From: Lineus longissimus
Lineage: Eukaryota; Nemertea; Pilidiophora; Heteronemertea; Lineidae
Assembly: GCF_910592395.1 (NCBI RefSeq)
Contig: NC_088326.1
Coordinates: 11,911,001 to 11,971,000 of the forward strand
Direction of reading: 5' to 3'
DNA: 60,000 nt
The position numbers were made by a program, and so were the translations under genes. Positions 23,601 through 34,850 of the stretch are shown one piece after another; position 1 is the first letter of the stretch; each line of letters begins with the position of its first letter. The notes below the pieces were generated by a model. It did no database searches. It was not told the origin of the DNA and saw only the letters and a program-made list of their open reading frames with translations.

Positions 23601-26600
23601 GCCTGCAGTGGATGCTCAAAGGCGTTGGTTTTGGAAATGAAGGCTCATTCCGCCCGTAATTTGAGCAGACGACACCCACAATGCATATTTTTTCCAAAAG
23701 TTAAGTCTAGCTGGGAAAATTTTTGAAGAAAACTTGATGATATGCTCCATTAAAACAGTGTTTCTTCAGTTGGTTCTGAAATATTTGTGATTGAATGAGG
23801 ATGGGGTCGATCCAGTTGTAGATGGTCTCGCTCAAGCACCTGTGCAGGGTTCATGGGGGGAAGGTGTTTATGTGGTTATGTGAGTTACTGATGATCGGCA
23901 CTGTTTTTGTCATTTTGCCCACTCCCAGAGAGTCTTTTGCCCCCCTGACCTAGAAGCCCCACGTCTTTAGTAATAAAGTCTGTTTCTATTTTAGTTCTCC
24001 CTGGCAGTAGTAGTGGAAACCTTGGCTGCAACGAATCGCGGAGTCGCACCTTTAATTGTCGTATGCTAAACAAAGTCGGCGGTGAAAATGACGATGAATT
24101 GGAGCCCAGCCACAACTCGCAGTATGAGACGATGCAGGTCTCTGCCATTAATCAGCCATACCCTGTGGACAAGGACTCGGAAACTCAGGAAGAGGGCTCA
24201 ACAGGTAAGAAGAAAGGGTTCACGAAATTACTTAGGCAGCAACTCGGCAGGCAAGATAAAGTGACACAACGTCGTCAATACTGGTCTCTCATCTCACAGT
24301 ACGTCGAAATGATTCACGCTTGGACATCATGTTTCCGAGCCGAAGTCAGTTAACTTGTGATGAGTGACAGACACATGATAGGTGACAACGTGAAGCTTAT
24401 GTAACGCCTTAGGGGGTAGATTCCTCACCTTGCCTGGCCGGTTTAGGCCATTTTGAACTTTCTGGGCCATTTTACATTTTTACCTAAAGTGAATTTCGCA
24501 CGATGGCTATCGCGTGCCTCAGTAGGTATCAAAGTTATAATGCATCATGAAGACTTACGCAAGTTTATGAAATGAAGCCTACTGCGGGCCCTACTGTCCG
24601 CATATTCATCAGGGCGAATCTAGATAATTGATCTGGACTTGTATTACAGGAAGTGAGAATATGCATTTTCGCCGCCCAAGGAAAATATTGGAAGTAGGGT
24701 AAAGTGCTGGTCATGCGTAATTCCCTTTATGGGGAAATATTTGACAGTCATGCTGAAACACCATGGTATCTTAAGAGTCTTGGTATAAACTCGAGAAGGA
24801 AGAATTCCAACGTTTTCTAAATCGTTTTTTTTCAGAAAGCCAATCCTGCCTAGTGTGTATAGCGCGGCGCCTACCCATCAGTGAGAAGACTGGCAGTATG
24901 CTTGGTATAGAGCAATTCACCACGAAACAGGACCTAACAGGAAAAGTTGTCAATTGTGACACCAGGTCAGTATCTTCTTCTTCTTACCGTTCAGTTTTCT
25001 ACTCATGGCTATACTACACAAGTAGGCCTATACCAGGCCTATGTTTCTTATAAACCTGGATGTCATCTTTCGTTCCTCCCTTGATCCCCAGAGCTTTGTC
25101 TCCACTGATGCACCATATGGCCATGTGGCCAGTCTCTTGATGTCCCAGAGTGGGCAGTTCTGGAGCATCGCAAGGGGATCGCACTGTAAGAACCAGGCCT
25201 ATGTCTCTAAATAAACCTGTCATCTCTTGTTCCTCCCTTGATCCCCAGAGCTTAGTCTCCACTGATGAACCATATGGCCATGTGGCCAGTCTCTTGATGT
25301 CCCAGAGTGGGCAGTTCTGGAGCATCGCAAAGGGGATCGCACTGTAAGAACCAGGCCTATGTCTCTAATAAACCTGTCATCTCTTGTTCCTCCCTTGATC
25401 CCCAGAGCTTAGTCTCCAATGATGCACCGTATGGCCATGTGGCAGAAGAGCTTTATACTTTTATGAGAATGGTCGTAATTACTCAAAAGTGTCGCCATCT
25501 GTACTAAAAGGCAGAAATGAACATTGCCCGAATTCCTTGCATTCTTTTGAAAAGACCGTTTCTGCGTTCAAGATCTGTGGTGTGAAATTGAAAATACAAT
25601 GTCACCACTGGCAACCGTAGAGTTCACACATCTTGCAACATTGTGTTTTTTCACTTCAGTGCAATAACCCCCAGCCACTACAGTTACCCCGACTTTATCG
25701 GACAGAATATTCGTGATTTCTGCCATGTTAACGACGTCCAACAGCTCGGGAAACATCATCAAGAAGGTACGTGTTATGTGTTGGCGTGTTTATAACTGAT
25801 GCAACTGTCAACAGTGGAGCCTGGTAACCTTGTGGTTAACACTGCTGGCTACAACGCAGTAGGCCCGGGTTCGATCCCGGGGCAAATCCAGGGTCACACC
25901 TGTTGTCTTTGCCCTGGGAAATGAAAGACCCCACCAAGTGAGAAACATGAGTACATGTTGCTTGCGTGTGTTGATCCTACCTCTGGCCAAAGTCGGAGTC
26001 AGCAGCCCAATAAACCCAATTGGCTCCTTTTAAACCATAGATCCTGCCTTGGAGGAGGAATATTCCCTGGAGAATAGCACCTACAAGTGCAGAGCGAATG
26101 CTGAAGAAGAAGAGGAATTATCTGCTGTCAGTCTTTTAACCATTCCCATTTTCACTCTGACCTGAAATTTTGAGATAGGAAGGATACGGCTTCCATGTGA
26201 GGTGGACGAGAAACGTGATAAGCAGATTATTAGTTTTGGCCTCGTTTGAATATTGTTTTCATTTGGTTTCAGTTCTGAAAAATGGCTGCAGTACGAGTGC
26301 CGTTTATCGGTTCAAACTCCAGGAAAATCGCTTCGTGTTCGTTCAGACTAAGAGCAAACTTTTCAACAATGCAATCACTGCAGAACCAGAGTATATTATG
26401 TCATCACACTCAATTATCAGGTAGGTAGGCCATCTGGTGGTGGCGATGTGAACTAAGTTAGGTAGGAGAATGCTTTTGTGTGACACTCTGGTATGATGAG
26501 GCGCAGTTCAGTGAAAAATGAATCGAAAAAAACAATGTTTGGATAATTTTGTTGATAAAGTTTTCGGTTATAGTCTAATATCAACAACAGAAGAGGTCAT

Positions 26601-29600
26601 CATAGGGCTTTTCACTTAAACCCTTTCTACACCTTTTCCTAACAATGCATTGTCTCGCCTAGGAATCATAATGGTCCGGGCATACTGTGCCCAAGAGCTC
26701 ACACTCTATCAGATCAGCCCAGGCCGAACTATCGTCGGTAATTATGTCACACTGATACGCATGACATCATGATACTTTCACCAGGGTAATCGACAAAAAA
26801 TATCTCAGAGGGTTGCCCAACTTCCGCATCCTGTGAAGTCGACTACAATATCTCCAAAAATGTTCCAACTCTGCTAGTTTAGGCTGCATTCACTCGGAGA
26901 GTGTGTTAGCCCCAGAGAGGTGGTAACCCTCGATGAAGTGGTTAGCCTCAGAGAGGTGGATAGCCCTAAGTGAATTTTTTGCTGATTCTGTAGTGTGAAT
27001 TTGGTCTCCTTTAATTCTTGACGGTGGTGGACACACAACGCTTATTGCCCCGACTTCTTTGGGACGTCATTGCTGAGCTTGACCAGAGCTGCTGACGCAT
27101 TACGCCTACCTCCAGTTCACCTACCCCCATTACGTCTACCCCCATTATGTCTACCCCCATTTCGCCTACCCCCATTTTCCCTACCCCCTTTTCGCCGACC
27201 TCCATTTCGCCTACCCCCATTTTCCCGACCCCCTTTTCGTTGACCTCCATTTCGCCTAGCCCCATTTTCCCTACCCCTTTTCGCCGACCTCCATTTCGCT
27301 TACCCCATTTTCCCTTCCCCCTTTTCGTCGACCTCCATTTCGCCTAGCCCCATTTTCCCTACCCCTTTTCGCCGACCTCCATTTCGCTTACCCCCATTTT
27401 CCCTACCCCCTTTTCACCGACCTCCATTTCGCCTAGCCCCATTTTCCCTACCCCCTTTTCGCCGACCTCCATTTCGCTTACCCCATTTTCCCTACCCCCT
27501 TTTCGCCAACCTCCATTTCGCTTACCCCCATTTTCCCTACCCCCTTTTCGCCGACCTCCATTTCGCTTACCCCCATTTTCCCTACCCCCTTTTCGCCGAC
27601 CTCCATTTCGCTTACCCATTTTCCCTACCCCATTACGCCTACCCCCATTCCGCCTACCCCCATTCCGCCAACCCCATTACGCCTACCCACATTACGCCTA
27701 CCCCCATTCCGCCTACCCCCATTCCGCCTACCCCCATTCCGCCTACCCCCATTACGCCTACCCCCATTACGCCTACCCCCATTACGCCTACCCCCATTAC
27801 GCCTACCCCCATTACGCCTACCCCCATTACGCCTACCCCCATTACGCCTACCCCCATTACGCCTACCCCCATTACGCCTACCCCCATTACGCCTACCCCC
27901 ATTACGCCTACCCCCATTCCGCCTACCCCCATTCCACCTACCCCCTTTTTGCCTGACCCCATTTCTCCAACTGCCTACCCTATTTTGCCTACCCCATTTT
28001 GCCTACCCCCATTTCGCCTTGTAGCAAGGAATTGTTTATTGTGTTATAGCAAGGAAAATGACATCGTAAGCACATCGATGAAACAAATGTCATTATGACG
28101 TCATATACAATATGGTGTTGGTCTAAGAATAAAAATGGCTTCAGCCTGTGTTAATAGGGAACTGAACAATTTGGCTGAGGTATGGTGAAGGACTGATTAC
28201 GGCTGTGGGTTTCTCCAACTTCAGCGGCTGCAGGACACTGTTACCATACACACACGGTGAAGGAAATATTGTCGGGTTGAAGCCTGTCACACCATTAGGG
28301 CTGCGGATAGATTAGGTTAATATTGTCACTAAAACAAGTCACTGAGATTGAACAAGGCATTTCTAAAGAGCGGGCGACGTATGATTTTCTGTCATCATGC
28401 TGTGTCATGTGATAACGTGATGATTTGAATCCTATGTAAGCCTGGACTGGCTGGGTATAGAGTTCACTTCAATGAAGAGCATCATCACAAAATTTGATAA
28501 ATGCCAGACCAAATATTTTGAAGTTTACAATTCGAGGTGGCATTAGACGTACTTATGGACCAGCAGTGATATTACATTTTTCTGGTAAAACATTTCCAAT
28601 GCATTATCAAACAAATTTCCACGAATTTCTCAAAATTGGTTAAGTCACGTTTGGTGATGAATGACTTGAAGTGTATTTCTGTATTTCTAATAACCAGGCT
28701 GCCGTTTCTCTTCCAGGGAGTGCGATTCGGACCACGAACTAAAAGGTTCGGCATCTACGAGTCTAATGAAGTCGATTATCGGACAGACGAGCACAGCACA
28801 CAGAGGCATGCTGGGAATTTCGAATATTTCAAATATGAACATGAAGAACTTAATGAGCGGGGTGAAGATACAGTTTCGTAAGGACGAAATGAATATTGAC
28901 CCTGGTTTAGATACGGCAAATTGGGATATGCTGCTGAATGCAGATTCTTTTGGATTAAAAAATTCAAATTTTTCAAATTCGGGTCCGAGTTCGGAATCGG
29001 TGACACTGGCATCGGCAGCACATACGCCAACCACGCATATATCATGGAGTAACATGTCGCAAATAAATGCCCCGCAGGTACGGACTCAAGGCGGAATGCA
29101 GCAGCGTCCGCCGACACTAAATGTTCAAAATCGTAGCTCCTTATCGCCGGGATTTCCAAATCAACGAAGCCCGGGTTTCGCGGGATCGGGACATTCAGGA
29201 CAATCCGGACATTCAGGGCAGTTGAGCCCGGGATTTGTCCAAAGTCCAAACGCTGTGATGTCTGTAAAGAGTCCGGGATTTGCCGCCCAGAGTCAGCGGA
29301 GTCCGGGATTCGCCGGTCAGAACCAGTGGAGCCCGGGCGCGGGATTTCAGCAGCAGCAACGGAGCCCCGGGATGACTGGGCAGGGGCGGGGACAGGTGCG
29401 AAATCTCCCGCCGAGTTTTCAACAGCCGCAGGTCCAGCGTAATTCATCATCGACCTCGATGATGTCGCCTATGTCAAGTAAGTTGTTGTTTTGTCCTGTA
29501 GGTGGCATGATCTTAAGTCCTTGGCCACAGATGGTTGTTTCTGTGTGATATTCTAATACCAACCAGGGCCTAGTTGTTGAAAGGAAGTTTGTCTCTAACT

Positions 29601-32600
29601 TGGTTTTAAAAGTCTAATAGGCTTACCTGAAGGAGATAACACCCAGTTAAAGTTAAAGCCTACTTAGTGACTTCACTTGTTTTGATCTAAGTACTGATGT
29701 GAACAGTTGTGCCTTGTGGGATATTGAAAAGCTCGTAGGTGTTATCCTTTGAAAGGTGTTTTGGGGGATTTTGACTGCCAGTGCAGGCCCCCAACATTTG
29801 ACAAGAATTAGCACCCTTTGGCGGCCAAAATTTGGACGCGGTTGTGCATAACTTGATTAGTTCAGTGACCCCCCCCTCCATCCTGGCCAGCAGCATGCTG
29901 ATAACAGGATGCATGTGTACTTTTTCATGTTGACGCATGCTCGTCTTGTAGGGAGTCTGTCCAGTCAGTCCGATGATGTGTTCAGTGACCAGCAGGTGGC
30001 GCCAGCGACGTCTGCCCAGGCCCTCAGCTCGAAAATGAACAGTCAAATGTCGCAGCTCAAACTTCAGCAGCTACAGCAATCAGGTGAGGAAAGCTTATCA
30101 GGAATCGTTCAAAACCACAGCTCCAGCCAAAGCTTTGTCAGTGTTTGAAGAAGCTTCATAGCTATAAACTTCCTATGGCAAGGCCTAAAATGATTGATTG
30201 ATTGATCGTTCGAATGATGTGATATCTTTCTCTCCGACAGGTGGCGGCATCTCCCAGGTCGGTGCGAACTTGCAGAATCCTCTGGCAGCCCTCCAGAGCA
30301 TGGAGGCGCAAGCAGGCAACAACGTTCAGATGCCAAACTTGTCGCAAGCTGCGCGGGAACAGTTTGCTCGCGACCAGTTCAATCGACTGTCGTACAATCA
30401 GCGGTTCAAACTGCGCCAACTTCTGCAGCAGAACAGGGTGTTGGATACCAAGGAGCAGAAGTAAGGAGAATGCGCGTTTTTAACTCTTTTCCTGCCAAAC
30501 ATATTCTGAAACACCTGCAGATTCCTGCCAAACATGTTCTGAAACAACTGCAGATTCCTGCCGAACATGTTCTGAAACAACTGCAGCTTCCTGCCAAACA
30601 TGTTCTGAAACAACTGCAGCTTCCTGCCAAACATGTTCTGAAACAACTGCTGATTCCTGCCAAACATGTTCTGAAACAACTGCAGATTCCTGCCAAACAT
30701 GTTCTGAAACAACTGCAGCTTCCTGCCAAACATGTTCTGAAACAACTGCAGATTCCTGCCAAACATGTTCTGAAACAACTGCAGATTCCTGCCAAACATG
30801 GTCTGAAACAACTGCAGATTCCTGCCAAACATGTTCTGAAACAACTGCAGATTCCTGCCAAACATGTTCTGAAACAACTGCAGATTCCTGCCAAACATGT
30901 TCTGAAACAACTGCAGATTCCTGGCGAACATGTTCTGAAACAACTGCAGATTCCTGCCAAACTCATTCTAGAATGAAACAGTTTTTCATTCAAACACTAC
31001 TTGCCGTGTGGAAGTGTGAATGGAATTGAATAGTTAAGCATGTTTGGTTTCAAAACAGACTAGCATTAGCTCACTGGTTGATATTTTAGTGTTGGCAATA
31101 CTTATTTTTGCCTGAAAATTAGGTAAATTTTTGAAATTTTGTGACTGAAAACGTCTACGATATTACCCCAGCTCCACTTCCTGGAGAGTATCCATGTCCA
31201 AGGTACATTGAGCACTGAGGACAGGCATTCATATTCCGCCATCGCTGCCAGTGCAGTCCCCATTTACTCCTAGGAGGAGAAAAGTAAGTAGGGTAAAGTG
31301 CCTTGCTCAAGGACACGAAGATTTGATCTTGTGTCACCGTCTTACGTAATGATTTTCTTCAGCGATGTGCCACGTTCTCCTGCGATCAGTGTACAGTCGC
31401 CGCAGCCAGGCCCTGGCCGGAGTCCGCAGGAACAGCCCCAGAGCACGTCGCAGGACGACCCAGACGACCCCCTGCGGAGACCGGAGGGTGATAACATCAT
31501 CTTGAAACAGTTGCTGTCGCAGGACGATGAGATGGTGGATAAGGGCGAAAAAACATCCGAATCCGACAAAAATGAGGCGGAGCCGAAGAGGAATGAGAAT
31601 ATTTTGTTAAAGGTGTGATTCTGCTCATTTTATCACTTTCGTCGTCTCATGGGATTGCCACATTCTCACTAAAAGTCACGTCCCGCTACGACGTAATGTA
31701 AATTGGGAAATATTTGCGGCTATTTTAGTTCAGAGTTGGGTGAAATTGCATTTTGGTGTAGTTCAAATTTCGCGTTCTGAGAACACAGAATTGATGCCTC
31801 CCACAACGCTCAGGTTATAACGGTGTTGTACGACAAAAATAAGGAAATTTTCAGGAGCGTTTTATTTTTCCAAATGTACTCTCAAACGCATTAACCAATC
31901 AATTTTGGCAGCAAGTGTGATATTTTGTCTACTGTGACTTGAAAATAGCAAATTCGCCAACTTTTAGTTTTGTGAAAATTTCATGATTGACAGTTTTCTG
32001 TTGTTAATTTGCAGCAATTACTGAATGATGAGCCACGAGCAGACGGCAACAGTCACGAGGTGAAACGACCGAAGAGGAACGAGTTGTTACAGAAATTATT
32101 ACAACAGGTAGAGGAGGATGAGGAATCAGAGGCAAATGTGGTATGTGCAGATGTATTAACCCTTCAAGGACTTCTTCCAAATTTAAAAAAAAAAAAAAAA
32201 AAAATTTTAAATAATTTTTAAAATATTTTTTTTTAATTTTAAGGGGCGGAAGTTTTGAAAAAATTATCATTCTGTAAATGTTTAAATGAGTGGAACCAAC
32301 CTTATAGGACACCTATCTATTAAGGACAACCTCTCAATTAAGGACACTAACTTAGGTCCCAAATTGGTTGTTTCCATTCAATTCTACCTCTCTAATCGGG
32401 ACACCTCTCTAATAAGGACAGCACTTGTCAGTCCCGTGGGTGTTGTATATTGAGTTGAGAGTTGAGTGTCAACTGCCTAACTGAAAAAACTTGTTCTACA
32501 GAAATAATTTCACAACCTGTACCAGTATCGCCCCCTGCTAACGATGTTCTGTACTCAAAATCATTTGAAGGTTGTTGGAGAAGTATTAAGGACTGCTATG

Positions 32601-34819
32601 GACTGATTATATATTTCATTACGTGAAGACTGATGGACAAATACTATTAATGCCAAGTTTTGGCGAATTTGCATGCATAATAACTGCACTACAGCAATGT
32701 ACCTTTTCCCTCAGCATGAAGTTCAGGCCACTGGCTGAAAAATCCGCTTCATGAATGACCAGCAATCGGCTCCAACCGGCGTTCTCGAGGCAATGGCATT
32801 TTAACACCTGTACTATATAACGTGTCATTTCAAATCCTGTATACTGAACAAAAAAATCACACAGCACATTTGAACTTGATTTCTCAGTAAGAAAAAATGC
32901 TTTCCAAAACCTCATTTTTCCTTTATTCGTTTTTGCAGGAAAGTACGACCAATCAGGATGGTACGCCTCCGCCGCAGAAACAGGATAGTACTAGCAACAG
33001 CCAGCAGAGGGCGCCTCAAGGAATGAACACGACGAGTGCTAATAACGTGGCACACTCAAACTCGGACTTTGATATGGAACTAGACTCTTTTCTGTCGAGC
33101 ACTACCGGAACTTCAGCTGCTGCGGATAAAATTGCGCAAGTTATAAATTCAGGCGGGAATTTGGATTTTCTTTCACAGTTATGGGACCGTGATAATAACG
33201 ATTCGTTAGACAATAGTAGGCAACTACCGATAGTGCAGAATGTACCGAGTTTGAAACGTAAGGCAACGTCGCAAGACGTCGATTCGACCGAAATGGTTGA
33301 GGCGGAATCGTCGACCCATAATTCCCATCACAGCCAGTTAGTTCAGAATAATATGCTGCTCACGCAGTTGTTGTCGAAAAAAGATGCTGTGCAGAAAAAT
33401 AATAGACAGGCACGCGCGAGCGCGAGTAGTGTTGACCCAATGGGCTGTCCCCAGGATAGTTTACCGAAAAACATCGATAAAATGATGATCGCGACATCAA
33501 CTGTTGAGGATTTGAAACCGTTGGTAAAAGCGGATAATAAGAGTAACAAGGATGTTAAGAAGACTCCAAACTCTTGGGACAATCCACGCACGAATCCTAA
33601 CTCACCGTTCCCCGGCAACACCAAGGATGACGTCAAGGAACAAAAGGTGGCAGCACCGTCAACATCTACCTCAATTACAAACACTTACGAGAATTTGCAA
33701 CAGCTTCTGTCGCACACTAGTCAGGGGGCGGAGAGCATTGACGTCCCATTGAGTGGCTCCACCGGGGGTGCTGGTGGGACGACCGGTGGTCCGCAAGCGC
33801 AATTTTCTAACACTGACCCGTTTTTCGACAATATGATACAGCAGGCGCAGGAGTTGCAACAAGACATTGGGGCGCAGGCTCAGCAGCCGCAACCACATCC
33901 ACAGCCGCAACCGATGCAACAATCAGCGCCCCCTATGGACCAAACAAATATGACAGATGACGTGACGTTGTTGTCGCAATTAGAACAGGTTCTAAACTCA
34001 TCGAATTTATCATTGACGGAAATTGATAATTTACTCGGTATAAATCAGGCCGCGTCGCAATTTAATACATCGTCAGACATGTCTGAGCAGATGGCGATTG
34101 ATGCCATTCAGCAACAATTGATGCGGGACGACCCCATGGCCTCTACCAGCTCTAGTGTCGTCTCCAGCACTGGACCACCGCAGCAGCAGCCTCAGCCGGA
34201 CACGACCGGTTTGATTCCGAAATCAAGTGCCAATAGTCTGTTGATGGAGTTGAATTCGTCGTTGGACGCGGGTGCGGGGATACAGCGCACATCGCCGATG
34301 ATGCAGGGACAGTTCCAACAACAGCAACAACAACAACAACAACAACCGCGGGGACATATTAACTTCAACCAGCAGCAGCAGCCGCAGCAGCAGCAGGGAG
34401 GTGGGCCGAGGTTTCCTCAGAATTTACCAGCAGGTGATTACTTTCTTCCTTCAAAAACCAGCCATCAGCGCTCTATACATGCTTCCCAAAATTGGTATCT
34501 TGCATTGGAACTCACTTTTTCCCCCTTGTCCGTCATGAAAGGCATTCAAGTGTGTTGGTCAACCATGACTATCTTCTTTGTCCTTCCACCATAAGGCCTA
34601 GTTTCCCCTTATGACATCACTATTTCGGACACTCAGCGCCCCATTTCTGGAAAGCTGTATAAGAACTGATTATTATTAAGATAATTTCACAAGCATGTCC
34701 TCTTCGCGAAAGTCACGAAAATGTCTTGAATACAAAATTATCCGGTTCTACAAAATTTTCTGCTTCACTTTCAGGCATGCCAAACGGAATGCCGCAGCCG
34801 CAACAGAATCGGATCGGTC

Positions 34820-34850
<31 letters not shown>

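Noticed and set aside
27011-27962. Long - strand open frames with ([10 protein letters not shown])n-type repeats
   Set aside because: They are translations of the 15-bp and 45-bp intronic array, whose unit is divisible by three; no splice or codon evidence supports a protein.
30398-30993. Three overlapping long open frames of 168-195 codons on both strands
   Set aside because: All arise from the 33-bp minisatellite lacking stops; only the + frame's LXXLL-like reading was kept as a finding, not as a gene.
34434-34594. Continuation of the NCOA exon 14 frame for 53 codons to a stop
   Set aside because: A good donor at 34434 joins in phase to exon 15, which encodes the expected Q-rich region; the read-through tail looks like intron.
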